From the NCBI RefSeq assembly GCF_901709675.1, contig NC_051101.1, positions 7,896,501-7,960,500 of the forward strand: DNA of 64,000 nucleotides. The letters run 5' to 3'. The position numbers were made by a program, and so were the translations under genes. This document shows, one piece after another, positions 1-15,267 of this stretch. The notes beneath the pieces are model-generated. The model ran no database searches. It saw only the letters and a list, made by a program, of their open reading frames with translations, and had not been told where the DNA came from. The stretch comes from Syngnathus acus. Lineage: Eukaryota; Chordata; Actinopteri; Syngnathiformes; Syngnathidae. Numbering within the stretch: the stretch's first letter is position 1; the number at the start of each line of letters is the position of its first letter.

Positions 1-617
1 CAGAAAATATGTGTAGGTAGTGATGGGAAAATGAAATTTCAAAATGCTTCATTAAGAAATTATATTTTTTGACTCCTCGAGATGGCACTCTCAATATCAA
101 TATATCTGAAAGTACACTGACTTGACATTTCTTCAACCTCTTTCATGAAACAGTGCCATCTTGAGGAGTAAAAAAATACAACTGCTTCATGAAGCATCTG
201 GAACCTTAAACAAAGGAAAATGAAATAAAATGTACCATAATTAATGAATCAATAAAAAATGTATTGCACATAAAACCTAAAAATATACCTAAATAAATAC
301 TGGGAAAAAAACTGTTCTAAAAGACTAAATGCAAATATATTGGGCTAATGAATAAATATAATTCCACTTAAACTTAACTTTATTTGAAATGTACTGTGGG
401 GATGTTTTTAAAGCCACATAACATACATCAACATTGTAAAATTTTAGTTCAGTGTTTCATGTGTACCATTAAAGTGAGTATGGTGGTGCTCGTATCACAC
501 ACTGTCATTGTCCAAAAACGTCTAGATCTAACTGTATCGGTGAAACAATGGTGCAGAGGACAGCTGGAAAAGAGCTAGGGTAGTTCAAATGGTATTTTTA
601 CAAAAGCCTTCACTCAC
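1..617 (-). other. trio intron after exon 15 (partial)
   Basis: AT-rich intronic sequence downstream of the donor CAG|GTGAGTG of exon 15. No further exon could be recognised before the window edge. Confidence 0.7.
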
Positions 618-3600
618 CTGATGCTTGGACCTCTGTAACGTACTGGAGCAGCTCCTGGCCTTGATGGATAACGTCAAAGGTGAGGTTGTTCATGGTGAGC
701 GCCTTGTCTGCGTGATGCTGAAGCCTCTGCTCAGCCAGCGTCAGGTCCTCCGTGTCAAAGTCACTCATCTGCTGGGTCAGTTCCTCGTTCCATGACTCCA
801 GGTCAGAGATGATCTAAGGTGGAAAGGAAGTAAAGGCTGTCAGAAAGTACAACAGCTTTTCATCAGGCTCTGAATCATGGGCCAAATTAATAAATTGTTC
901 TCCAGAACAATTTGTTCTTAAGTCCAAAGGTGTAGTTCCAAAAAGAAAGTGGAATTCACCCTATATGTTTTCTTGAGAATACTCCACCGACTAAAATTTC
1001 TGTGATCCTACAATTGTATAATCGAATGGGATTTAACATTTACAGAATATTTTGACAAGCACCGACTTTAAATAGGCTGTGTATTTTACATACACACAGT
1101 CAGGTATCTCAATTGTAACAGTACTTCTGTTTTGAAGAAAAACATTGAACCTAATTCCAGACGGCCACTGTCACTGCATAACGAAAAATGTGTGCTATAG
1201 TCAGGGATAATGTCTCACTCCGATGATTTGCGACTTGTAAAGCAGATGTAGTGAGATGTTAGTGCTTGTCTTAATCCCCGCATGACTCATAACACAATGG
1301 ACACCTTGGCCACAAGCAGATGCGTGTTTTAATGAGGTTCTGGTCCAACTCAAAAAGTTTACTCATCAGCATTTACATGATCAACATTATCATATTTTCT
1401 TTTCTTGCATAGTACACAGTATAGGCACTTGTTTTTTGGGATCTTTTGTATCTAACGTCTACATATGATGTAAGGCAAATTGAAGGTATACATATTGCAT
1501 ATTATTGTGACACGTTAGAATAAAATAAAAAAATTGAGAATGTGTCTATTTGCTTTATATGAACTTATCTCATGCAACCAACTGGATGTATATGGACAAT
1601 TCATCTGTGCAGTACAGTATTATGAAAGATACTAACTCTGAACTGCAGTAAAACATGATGTGTGTAAAAATTAATGGAAGATGCTTGATTGGAAGATGCA
1701 AATATTTGGATTCACCCACCAAGATGAACTATGAATAATTTTGTGCTCGAGCCCACTAGTAGAAAACCCTAAAAATGACTTTCAATTTCACAAACAACTG
1801 AGGAGAAAACTTACCAAACAATCATCTACAATCCTCCTTCCTCTCTGCATACAGTTGAGTAAAACACCCTCAGCGGGCAAAAAGATCATCATTTGCTCTC
1901 AGTGCTATAAAGTCCAATCGAGAGAGGAGATAAACCTTCTTAGCCTCTGCTTTCACAGCAGTGTGAGGGAATCATCTTAAGAGAAATCGCCATGAGGCAA
2001 TGCATGTCTCACCTCAACTACGGCACACCCCCGTTTGACGCAGGAGGGGAGTGTCCTTGTGTGTATGTGGGGTAGGAAGAAAACAAAATACGCCCCCGCC
2101 GTGCCCTGGATCTCTGCTTGATTAATCCCTTGTTGTGATTTTCAGGATTTCTATCTTGGATTTTTTTTCAACCGTAGAAATCTAACATAGTGTTATGAGT
2201 TTCGCATTTTAAGCTTATCCTCAGTGTGCTGGGAGGACTTGGTCACTACCCTGGTTTCAGTTATGAATGTACATAATGTAAATGTTTCACTTTTGTGTGA
2301 GTTCTAATTACATTTTGTGAGTAAGTGGGGACATTAAGAGCTCGATTATAACCCCCAAACAACTAAATAATGGCTTCTCACAGCAGGATTTTGAATATTT
2401 AACTGCATGACATAATAAGAAAAATAAAACTGTTTGGATGATTTAAGAAGGGGATAATTATAATCTTTTTTTCCCCCATTTCGCCTGTTTATTTGGTTCC
2501 TCTCCTGTTCAATAGAGCAGCTGAGGCTGTAGAAAAAATAAATAAATTTCATTATGAGTTTCCTCACATCTATGGCATCCCTCTCAAAGATGCGAAGCTG
2601 GAGAAAAAGTTCCAGTTTGATCTTCCTCTCCTGGAAAAGCTCCTCCATCTGGCCCTGGGCCTCATCCAGCTGCTGCAGGACGCTCTCGATGTGCGCCATG
2701 GAGCTGTTGTGCGGGGTCTTGTTGCTTGAGATGGCAGAGTCTCTGTGACCACAAATACAGTGAAGACAAGAACTTCAGATGTATTTAAGTACTATTAGTG
2801 CGACTCTGTACAATAATGGCAGAAATAAATACATTTAGCACTACAATATTTAGTAGACTGCTATTTGAGAGGACAATATCCTAATAAGAATTCCTTTAGC
2901 ATATACATATAAGGATATTGATATTTAGTTTTGAAGTGCAGATGCAACAGTTTCATGTGATTACAGTGTAGGAAACTATCACCCATTAAACCTGCAGCTG
3001 GAGCAGTTAACACGTGAGGAGTGGGACAAAATCCCTGTTGGCAGGTGATATTATTGAGAGAGAGAATTTGTTTGGCTGCATCCAAAAGGTTGGTTCACAA
3101 AACTTTATGCGAAGGGTACCATCATTTTGGGTGTACCTGTTTTATTTGTTTGATGTATTTAATTTATTTAAAAATAATCTGTGGAGGACCAAAAACAACA
3201 ACAATTACAAGTAAAATGGTTATTTGCTGAAAAATACATTTTACACCACTACAAACTAGAAATTTATGTCACAAATATGGTTGACAAATAGCTATATGTA
3301 CAGTATATCAGTTGCGGTTTATAGTGGTGTAGAATTCGGCTTCTCTTTTGCTGTGACAAAACCAAATTACTGCTCTCAATAAGATCCGATTTCCAAGGTA
3401 CTGTGCACCACAGAAAACATCAGTTAATTTGTGGTGACTTTCAATCAAAAGGTTATTATCATTTCAATGTAAAGTCTGATTATTTTAGACATCTGTCTTG
3501 GATAACGCCGACTCACAGTGACTGTGATGTCAAGTGCCATTCAAGTCTGAATGAACAATTTTTGCTTGAAACCTTATAGTGGCTCATGAGATGCTCACCT

Positions 3601-3768
3601 GAGCTGTTGTATGAGGTCTTCACCTTCCTTGATAACATTGACAGTCGCTTGCAGGGTGGTCTGCTGTTGTTGACCAAAACGTTTGATCAAATCCTGCACT
3701 GCCTCCACAGACTCGGCGTACACATCGTCCAGCAATTCCTTCTGAAGCTCCTCCAACCATGTCCATAG
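618..3768 (-). CDS. trio: trio exons 13-15: further spectrin repeats, leaving the window
   Basis: Exon 13 (3599-3768, ending phase 2) encodes [20 protein letters not shown] and [11 protein letters not shown]. Exon 14 (2568-2742) encodes [14 protein letters not shown] and [20 protein letters not shown]. Exon 15 (618-813, ending phase 1) encodes [20 protein letters not shown] and [18 protein letters not shown]. They cover residues 674-853. All splice sites are GT-AG. The next exon lies beyond base 1. Confidence 0.95.
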
Positions 3769-6700
3769 CTAACAAGAAATTCAAGCCAGTTAAAATGCAT
3801 CGCCTTTGACGCACAAGTAGTTGCTTTTGCAAACTCAAACAAGTGTGATGAAAACTAGAACCATATTGTACAATATGTACACAATTCACTCTGTATTGTG
3901 GAGGTGTCAGTAAACATTATGGCGGGTCAAACTCAATTACAAAGAGACTCAAACAGCCAAATGTACAGATAAAAGATAAAGGAGGGGAATGTGAGTCCCA
4001 CTAGTTCTGCTCCACTCTGGTGTTTTGTCAGTGGTCATCTTTGTAACAGATTAGCCATCTGGGTGCTTTGGCAGGGCACATTAAAGCTCTGGCAAAGACA
4101 TCCTGGTTGGCACCCGCTGCTTGTCTAACACCCACTATGCCTTCTCAAAAGCTCATCAACCTTTCTTTCCATCATCCCCTGAGTAACATTCTGTACATAT
4201 TATTTGGCATTTGGACACACATTCGAGTGGGCAACTACACTCACTGTGCTGTGAAAAAAAAAATGCAGTATATACAGGAGAAAATCTCTCTTTACTAAGA
4301 TAAGACGGCTATTTTCTATTGAATAATACAATCGATCTTTATATATATATCGCTCTTGATCTGCATACCGACATGTCTTGAGAATATTTTGTCCATACGA
4401 TGAAGCTAAATGTAAAAAATATGAATACTTCTTAGTATGTAGAAATATAGACTAAAACCATGAATGAGGTTACGGGGTTGAAATAGAGTCAGAAGTGTAT
4501 GTTTTATTTTGTACAGTTATTCAACGACCTTTGGGACATTGAGTAATTTTATTTTCCTCAAGGGGAAATTCACCTCACACGTCAATGTGTCCTTTGAGTC
4601 ATCTGATATAAGCTCCGAGTCATGACAATAATAATGATGAACGGTATAGAAAATGGATGGATGGATGTTTTTTTTTTTCTGTCATAAATTGATTTGTGTG
4701 CTTGATTCCAACATGAACTCTTTGACTTTACTGGACAGCATTCAATCGCTGAAAACTAATTGGAATCATTCACCTATGCGTAACAGCAGACAGCACACAC
4801 ACAGTGACCTGCCACTGGTGTGAGCTGACAGATGGGATGAAGGCGATTAGTCCATATGGACATTAAAGACTAGCTTCATTAATAACACTGATTCTGTGTC
4901 TTTATGGGTTTATGTAAACAGGGTCTCGCGTTAACACATGCAGAGCAGGGTGCTTAGTCAGTGTGGAAAGGTTAATTTGGACACTTACAAATGTGACACA
5001 CACTATAATAACAATCAAACTGGATCAGGAAAAAGACTCCCCCAGAAATCTTGAGTATTAACTAGCACAAATTTAGAGCACGAAAATATATTTACAAAAC
5101 ATCCAATTGTAGATGCTAGTGCTGCTTTTATGAATGAATGCTTTTCTAGGTGAGGAAAACAGACCTAAAGTTTTTTTTAACAAGGAAACACAAATTAATT
5201 TGCATGGTTATCACACCATAAAGCATCCAACCAATTTGAAATACCGATCTGCCAGTTTAGTTTGATTGACAGAGGTTTCACATCTGCTAGCAAGGTTACA
5301 GATGGATAGAACGTCTTATGAGCTGAAAAAAATTATATTGCTTTTCTGCATGTTTGATTGAATGAGGAAATGGACGGAAGGGGGCTAAATTCTACGTGCT
5401 ATGAGAATAAAGAGGGAGAACAGGACGCACCTCCTTGACGTGCGTGTGGAAGGAAACCGACATATCCAGCAGGACCTTGCGTTGTTCAACACGTCGTACA
5501 AAGTCCTGGATGCGATCTTCAAGCTGGTGGGCAGCCTGGTAAATTTCCTCTGGGTCACATTCTCCCGTCTGAGCCAACTGCTCTGCTGCCTCGAGCAGCT
5601 TGTCAGCATTAGTGTAGGTGTTCTGTAACATGAAGATTGCAGAAAATCAACCTAGTAATCGACTGTCTGGCAAAAATTAAGCAACTTAAAAAGAACTGAC
5701 ATAGTCTTGTATAAACAATCTAACATTTTGTTTATTTTTGAATGGATCGAAATACAGATACATACATAGCTAAAAAATAGATTGACAGTTTGACTTTTCA
5801 AGCTCACCTGTGCAACCTCTTCAAAGTCCTCATGTCTCTTCTGCAATGCTCGTGCTCTGTGCAAAGACTTTCCGACGCCAGTGTGTTTACTCAGGAAAGC
5901 CTCACCGTGGTTTTCTATCCAGTCCAGTACCTTGAAACACACACAGTGGACAGATATTTTCATTTTACTTTACAAAAACTGATTCTAAAAACTGAGTTAA
6001 TAATGCAGTACAATTTTAAAACCAGTAGGTGGTGCACCTGACTGTAAAGGGGCCTACCATTTGAATTACGTACAAGGAATTGTCATCTACTCTATATATC
6101 CTGTTCATGTGCCTGCTTCATTTGCTTGTCTTCCTAACGTACTGATCTCTGCTGAGATGAGTATGTTTTCATTCAAAGCTACATCCAGAGATGTGACATC
6201 AACATTTCCACTGCAAATTAGTTTGTGCGTTTACCAACGTTAACGATTATTGAACACATTACTATATATATATATGGGCTAATATACCATATGCATAAGT
6301 GAGCTGATGATATAAATGTCATGCTTATTTCAAAGCCTCAGACAATGTTTTGATAATAGACATTCCCAATGCCCTCCGCACACTATGAGGCAGCAAACTG
6401 CATCACCATGGAAACCACTACCAAGAGAGGCAGGATAGAGACATGGCAGGATAGAAGATGTGCAAACCGGAATCATTGAGATGCTGCATAAAAGAGATGG
6501 AGGATGAGAGTGTGAGGGGGTAGCAAGCCACATAAGAGTTCATGCCCGAAGGGTAGAAAGAGAGAAGGAACCGTACACCAACTCAGTAGTTTTGATCTAA
6601 GAGCATTGCCATTGAGACTGTCTCATGGCGATTTGCTCGGTCGACAGATGATCTCCCTTGAAAAACCCAAGAGGAAGAAAATAAGTCTTTGGAGAAGCTT

Positions 6701-9700
6701 GATGCTCATCATTTGAGGTCTTCCATCTCATGCATTGTGCACATTAGAGTTGAAATCCTCGCCGTTAACAGTAATACAAAAAAATCATGAATTATAAATT
6801 GCTGCATTTAACATTCAATAATATGAGTGTTGCTTACTTGCTGTACATCCTGCTGGAAAACACACAGCTGCAGACGTTGGTGAAGGCGAACTTTGCGATG
6901 CTGCCAGATGTTCTCCAGCTGCCTCTGATGATGGAGCACCTCGTGGATAATGTCCAGGACGTGGTGGACCGCCTTGGAGTAATTTGCTGATGCCATCAAA
7001 GAATCCGTGCTTCCTGGGGTCAAAGGTCGCTGTAGCTTGTCCAAGAGCGACTTCCCATCTTGGCTCACCTGGTAATGGTGAGTTAAAAAAAAAAATCACT
7101 ATTACTATTACAGCTACCAAAAACAACCATCCACATTAAGCATTTATCAATTACCAAATTCATCATGCAGTTTGCCTTAGATTTTTTCATTTACCCGCAT
7201 GTAATTTTCTCAATTAGCCATTATTGCAGCCATGCATTATGATCTTATCTTTTTACAGTCGATTTTTAATTTTGCTTTGTGCCAGTTGTAGTCTTGTTTG
7301 CATTTTACGAGCTCAGTCGGATGGGTGTGAATATTGTGTACTGACCTCCGAGTAAGCAGTGGTAATGTGCTCATATAGGCCCTGGTGGCGGTGGATTGTG
7401 TCTTCCAGATCCTGCAGTTCTGACGGTAATTCTCCTTCACCGCACGCTTTGCACCATGGCTCCACTTTACTCATGTACTGAGAGGAGAACAAACAAAAAT
7501 TGTGTACATTAATTATGTCAGAGAAACAGTAAAGTATTGAAACTGATATTGTTGTTTTCTTTGTCCATACATCCACACAAATGTCCGTTTTCATTCATGT
7601 ATGTATATACCTGGTCAGCTTTCTGGTGGAAACTGGCAGACATCTCCAGTAAGGTGCTGCGTTCGTCCAGTGCTGCAGCGAAGGCCTTCCACTCTTGTTC
7701 CAACTGGCCTGAAATCTGCTGGATCTGCTGGGAGGCGTAGTGGCCTGATTCCAGGAGCCGATTCCCAACTGACATAATCCGATTGATGTTCACATACACA
7801 TTCTGTAGACATGAAGACACACAAAATACATTAAGAAAAAAAGCTTTACATCACTTTCATTTTTCAATTTAATTATAATAGCATCATTTCTTTTTAAATG
7901 GTATTCAATTTCTGAATCAATGGCCTCTCATGATGAAAAACAGATGGCACAACATAGAGTGGATACTGCTGTTTGATTAAAACTCTGCACACAAGTTGAT
8001 GTAAGTAAAATATAAACAACAGCTGGTATCAGTACATACTGAGTCCTGTCATGTTTGTTTATCTGGTCCAGTTTAACCATGCCTAGTAGCTAAAATACAG
8101 TTGTGCTTCAGCTAAACATTGTAGGGAATTGTTCCTTTTTAGGATCAATTTGAGCACTTGAGGAACTTTCCAAATAAAATGTCAGATTTGTCCCACATTG
8201 TGCACCTGTGAATTCTATGTCGATATGTAGATTGCATTGAAATAAACATGTACATATAAGGCAAACCATTTTTATGCACACATTAATGCCAATGTTTCAT
8301 TATAGTCTTCTTTAGTCATCAAACATTTGAATATGAAATGCTTGAAATTCCAGCATTTTTTAAGAAAGTCATGCACCCAAGGGATGTGGAAAGTGGAAAC
8401 CCTGAAGTATGTGGCATTTATTTTGCAGGCCACAATTATAATCTCACAGCGCAAGCAATACAAGAGGGAGTAAAAGTCAATACTTCTCCATGCATAACTT
8501 TTGTGGACATTATTAAGTAATTCACATGGGAGACGTAAATCCCATTTGACTAATAAGAAAAAAACGATTTGCCCTGCAAACGTCATTTCTTTCTTTTTTT
8601 CTTAAGAGCAGGGCTTCAAGCTGTTGTGTGTAGATAGGCACAGATCAGCGAACACTAATTAACACACTAGTAACAGTCTGTTATTCTATTCAATTACTGC
8701 TCCAGGCGCCTATTAGGCTTCTTACTTTTCTTGTCTTGATCACAATGGGAAGGGAAGATTAACTAAATATTAACAACAGCCCCAAAAGAGAGACAGGGTG
8801 GTTTGTGCATATTGAACGAGCTTTCATCAAAACTCTGAAACCATTCGGGATCAGTGATGTGCTCTGTTCTTAACCGCAAGGCTTTGGAACAGATTTTCTG
8901 ATATTAGGACAGAATGCAGTGTTATGCATCACAGATTTACAGCCAAAACCAGACTTGCTACTGGGTATCAGCAGCGTTGCACTCAGCCTGATGTTGCGAA
9001 GCAGCGGTGCGCTTAAAGCTTAAGCTCACATGAGCACTTGAGGACTCCAACAGTCCTCAAACACACAGCAGTTGGTAAAGAACACAAAAGAACAGCAGTG
9101 CATAGAGGAACTTTAATCCTATTATACAATTTCACAAATCAAACATCCCGGGAGAAGCCATCTTATGAATAGTGACTTGAAGGTATTATCCTGCAGGAAA
9201 CTTGGGATTTTCAGTGAGGAAAACAGGGGGACAGGTATTGGGCACACATGTATGTGGTCATAAAGAGAATAACAGTGGCATAGAATTACCAAATTGCAAG
9301 CAATGCACCTGATGGCCCTTTGAACCATCTGTAAGGCATTATGAATGAGATGAATTGACAGAGGCTGGACGACGAGAAAGCAGCCAGAGGTAAAGGCTTA
9401 ATGTGAAACTGATGGAACGAGAGAAGGCTGGGTTAGGGTAGAGGGAGCCGGTATTCCTAATTTAAACCTGATAAGGGCAGGAATGTCTATGTGTAAAAAT
9501 GTATCAAATTGTTTTTTGTTGAATTGAAATGTGCTAAATTTGAAAAAGGTTTGCTGCGGAAATAACGGGCTCACTAAAAATATAATCTTTAATCTTCATA
9601 GTCCCAAAATGACAAAGAAATATATCATTTATATATAATACACTAAGAAAGTTTTTAGATGACACATCATTAGTGTGTCACAAAAGGCATGTGCCAAGCT

Positions 9701-12700
9701 TTTTTCACTGGAGAAGATCCGTAATTTTACTGTTGTTTTGCTTTAATTCCAACAGAAAAATAAAACAATCTGATTTGCTCATGCATTGTTCTTTCACACA
9801 CTGCTTTCAACCAGCCATGGAAGCAACAGGAAAGGGAAACGAGTCTTCCTGTGGAAGAATGGGTGGTCACTTTGAAACGAGCTTGTGTGTGTTTTGTTCT
9901 TATATGAACACGCTTATTACTGCAGGTTTTTTTATACTACTGTTGTCTCAGGAGTGATTAGTTCATTCTGACCCAAAGGGTTGACACAACTGGCTTTGGG
10001 CAGTTTTTATTATTCTTTTTATTTTAGACGTAAATTATTTATGCAAAGTAGCTTGAGTCCTGTAATAGCTCTAAATAAATCCAGTGGTCAAGTCACAAAT
10101 TTAGATTTACCTGCACATTCTAATGTGAGTCCAACTACAAGAGCAGTTCAAAACCTCTCAACAAATGCATTTTTAGACAAACACATTGTATCCAGAAACA
10201 CATCAGCTTGACTGCATGTAATGCATTCCAACAGACAAGTGAGTGACAGCTCAATTCCAAATGTAGATGCTCTGGCTAGTGATGAAAATTTAATAGATTA
10301 TATTTTAAGGAATCTTACAATCCTTCAAATTTGATGCAGATATCAATTTCAGAGGCCCCCAAAAATGTTAACATCTAGAGTGACCTGTGTTCTGTGCACG
10401 TATGCACACACATGTACCTTGATTAATTATCTGTACCTAATGTTACGGCCCATGAGACTCAAAGATCAGCAGATTACTGCTAGGTTTGTAGTAATATCTG
10501 TCCGAGACAAGCTCCAGATGTGAGGAACATTAAAAGACATGAATGAGATCATACACGGTCAAACATTGATTTTTACACTCTGTTCTTGCACTGAGGAAAT
10601 CCATTTGGCTCAGAAATATTTTGATGTGAACAAGCATAGCAGACCGCAGGGTCAATACAGTTTAATGTCCTCGAGCAGTTAGGAAAGGAGCTTTGCTGGC
10701 TCTAGCAAGGAGGGCAGCAGAAAGCAGCACACTTTGGGAGGGGCAGGGAGGCAATATAGGTCAATTATGGGGACAGCGCTGTGATAAAATACGACAGAGC
10801 GAGGCTGAGTGGCAAACGGCTGAATAATAGGACAGACGCAGTGGCAAGTCACAGCCAAAGAAAGGGGAAGGGTTTAGGAGAAAGACTGAGAAGAGGAGGG
10901 TGTGTGTATGTGTGGAGTGTTAGTGGTTACTGTGAATGACAGTAATGATGATAGCTGGCGATTGCAGCTCCTCTGCGTGTGTGCGTACAAAGATTTGCAC
11001 AACACAGGCCTCTTACCATGCAGTTCATTGCAAAGTGGTTGTGCTGCGTCTGCAGCTCGACAGCATGCTGGTGGTTTCCCCCAATTTCGGTGTAGCTGGT
11101 GAGGAAAAGACCCTTGTTGTGCATGATCCAGTCGAACATCTGCGTACAGACAAGGGGAACAAGAAGCAGTTAGGCGATAGAATGGACCAAATGTGTTCTC
11201 TTTCAAGAGGTGGCTAAATGAGATGGTTTATGGAAGGTTTTAACTATAATCACTGACATCAGAGGTATAATGACACTAACGGAACAAGCTGTTTAAAAAT
11301 TGACTTGAATTTGCAACAACTGCACAATCTAATGGGATGAGATAGAAAAACAGAGCCAGGCTAGACAAATTAGATTTGACAGTCAAATGTTTTCAGCCAG
11401 TTTTTTTTTTTTTTTAAGCTTTCGGACAATATTTGAATAAATGTATGCACACTCAAAAATATTCAGAAGGATGTTTTTGTAATACCACATTTGGAGCAAA
11501 AACACACATTGTGCAGGGAGTTCAGATGTATGCATATTTATATTTGACTTTTTTCAAATTGACGAGCCATAAATACTGTTTTTACTCAAAACGATTTGGT
11601 ATTATTATAGAAAAATTTCAAGTATGCTATCTGAAATGCAAGTACTTTTCAAATCATGTATGCATCGTCTCCACTGTGCTTACAACTTTGCATGGACTTT
11701 AGAGGCTCCTTCCATGCTTGGTTTATAGTTTGGAAATGTGTGTTAAATTACAGCCCTGAAACGCTTCACAGTGGGCCGCCGCATTTGCCCACGGCACTGC
11801 ACGGACCTTATGGGAGCTACATTTATCCGCTCTGCACATGCCACTCAACTCACATGGAATACTGATGAAAAACATGCACTCACACACAATCGCCACTGTT
11901 TTCATACACATTGTATTTTTTGGACTTAAAACTTAAAATATTATATCTGAAAAAAAAGAAAATCCCAAACCAGACTTGTTCATTGAGACTGCACCTTATA
12001 ACGCGCAGTCCGAAAAAAATCTCTGCATCTTACATGATACTTCTTGTTAGTGTTCTCATTTGAAACCAATTCACACTCTTTGGGTGCACTACTTAGCAAA
12101 ATGACAATGACTTCACAATCGCCACACAGCAACAAATATATTAATGAAGGTCATAAAAACACAAAATATTGTGGGGAAAACCTATTATGCCTTATCCTAT
12201 CTATATGTTTGCATTTATGTGAATTTGATTGATGTGTATCACTGGCTGATGATGTGCACCACTGAACAAACTCACTTTATCACAGGCTAGTCTCACACAT
12301 CTCACTGCATTACACATGCCAATACACATGCACAAATTACGTGAAATAAACTTGTCACGCATCATTATACAAATTAGCCGATGGGTAAGACACAGCAATT
12401 CCCTTAGATATAAATAAATCACGGCGACTTTTTTCTATAGGATAAGGAGTTTTCATGTCATCTGCACCTCACGACTCTCCATTAGAGGTAGCGGCATTTC
12501 CTGCATGCTTTATCGCTCTTACAATTAACACTTGTGACTGATTAATGTGTTGTTTTATACAGACTGGGTACAATATGGTTATCGTGGTGTTGTTACGTAC
12601 TCGTCATGTATTAAATTATTAATACTATTGTGTCAGTTCGAATTGGCTTGTCGGCTTTGGGATAGCGGCCCTTAGGCCACCAGTCCCAGTGCTTCAGATT

Positions 12701-15227
12701 GGCCACTCTGGATTTGCTTATGCCCATGTTGTTATCAGTACCTAATCCAAAACAATATTTTATTTTCGCTTCTATTTGCAGGGAACACTATCAGGGAGCC
12801 AATACGTCCCACTACAAACAAAGCTAACATTGCATGTGTACTAAAATTATTCTGCTGACTAAAATGTGCGAGGGTCATGTCATGTTTTTAAAAACACCAT
12901 ATGAGACATTAGATGGGACCTCCTAAACCACATGATGTTTTGGTGGTTTATCTCATATATCAGGATACAAACCGTGCAGATGCATTATCCTTTTTAAAAG
13001 TAGAGAAAAGCATTCTGACCTTTTCTGCATCCTGCTCGAAAAGACGCAGCTGGAAACACTGGTCCAGTTTCAGCTTCCTCATGTGCCACAACTGCTGCAG
13101 GTTCTGGCGTGTCCCGTGAAGTTTATCCAATAAACTAGTCACTTTAGCTCCTAGGTTGTGAGCATCTGCATGCGTGTGAAAGCCATGGTGGTGATCGTTG
13201 GATTCTCCACTGGCACTGCCAATTCGGTTCCCATACACACTTTCGACATTAGTCCCGCTTCCCACAGTTTGGGACTGTAGCCTTTGCAGCAGTCTGCGCC
13301 CCTGCGTGTCCAACTCTTCCACTGAAGCTTTAGTGGCTCTTTTCTTTAGTGCCGCATGCTCCTCCATAAGACGTCGAGCCCCCTCCAGGTCCCGTGGGAG
13401 ATCTCGCTGGGACAGAGTTTCCTGCAGCTCCTCCAGGCGTGCCAAAGCTCGTGCTGCATCGCTGGCAAAGGTTTCAAATGAGAGCCGTACCTAAGGAAAA
13501 ATTCAAAAGTTTTCCAAAGTGGAAATATACATTAAGTGAGTCTACAGCTAAGCTTAGTATTTGCATGTACTAAATGCAGGTTTTTGGTTGGAGAAAGCAG
13601 CCAAACCTCGATCCAGTCATCATGGTTGTACTCTAAGCTGCCATCAAAGTCGGCTGTCAGCTGCGACGGGTCCACAATTTTGGATAAACCTTCTAAAGAG
13701 ACCATTACTGTCTGTTGGTGTCACAAAGCAAACAAATAATGAAGGTCAAAAGGACAGCAATCATCATTGACGTCACAATCCTAAAAAACAAATCACTAAT
13801 ATGTCAAAATATTTCCCACAGTTAAACTTAACAACCACAAAGAATGTAGAGCTTTGTTTGGATTTCCACATCTACTGTTTGGACAGGTGTGAAAACATTC
13901 CAGTCACTTCATGTAACAGACATTGTTATTGTTAATTAGACAGAGGGATGTAGAGGAATGAAATAAGAATTAAGAACATACTGTTGATAACTGATAAAAA
14001 TGCCTAACAACTAGCCTGGTTCGTCTCATTAAATAACATCTATATTAAATTTATATTGACATCATGAAAAATCTTTTATAGAAACATTTACCATTTTTGT
14101 TCAGGTTTAACAAGACAATCCCTTCCGATTTTTGAATATAATTACATTTGTGTATTAAGACATATTTAGCCTCTTAAAATGTGGCACATACTTTCATACT
14201 GAGATATACATAAGTCGAACGGTTCAAAACAATAAATGCCAGAAGGTATACAGTAACACTTATAAGTAGCCCTAAATAATATGAGGGTTAATACTATTTA
14301 TTCTATGCTAACCTAAACCTAGTTCCTAGATTCATACAAGCAGCTTGTCGTAGTCTAAGTCACCACGAGGGTGAAATGCATCATGGTGTCCTATATATCC
14401 AGTTTCCATAGTAACTGGGTCAGGACTAAATATACCAGCCTCACATGTCCACATGGGACAGAAGAGTGCCACTGTCACTGAACAGCAATGCAATTAGCAC
14501 TGATAAAATAAGACCGATAGCTATATGAAACCAGCTTTCCTAAAAAGAAAAAAAAAAGTAATTAATAATAATACAATGTTTATGTATAATTTACTAAATC
14601 CAACCCAGTCAAGTGAAATAGTTTTGCTGAACAGTCCAACAGTCACGAACACCCCCTACCTCAAACTCAAACTTGGAGCTGCCGAAGTTGGTCCTCTGCT
14701 TCTGCCAAAAGTTATCCGGCTTGATGATGAGGGCGACGTGGATGCAGGAAGGGAAGGACTCCTGCAGGATTTTCAGCAGAGGCTTGATGCTGTCCCATTT
14801 GGAGCCACGCATGTCCACAATGACTGTGAAGCCATGTCTGACCACCTCCTCACTGCAGTACAAATTACACATTAAGAAATAATGTGACATTTTGATCAAA
14901 TCAGTTCTGGTGAACCATGTCATTTTGTATTACCTCAGCATGAAAACACACCATAACAAACCACAATGTAAATTAAGTTAATACATGCCAAACCACATCT
15001 AGTTGCAACAGTTGAGCATTCAGTTTCCAACACTGCTTACCGCGAGTCCCACAGCCTATAAGTCCATAAAAGGTAATTTCTTGGAATCAAAAGGTTTAAA
15101 TCAGAATCTGTCCAGTTAGGATAGCAAAACAGACACAGGGCCTCCTGCTCTAACTCGCTCTGACCTCACTATGAAAACAGATCCACAGCCGCCAAAGGGC
15201 TCGATAGAAAAAAGAGGGGAGGGATCG

Positions 15228-15267
<40 letters not shown>

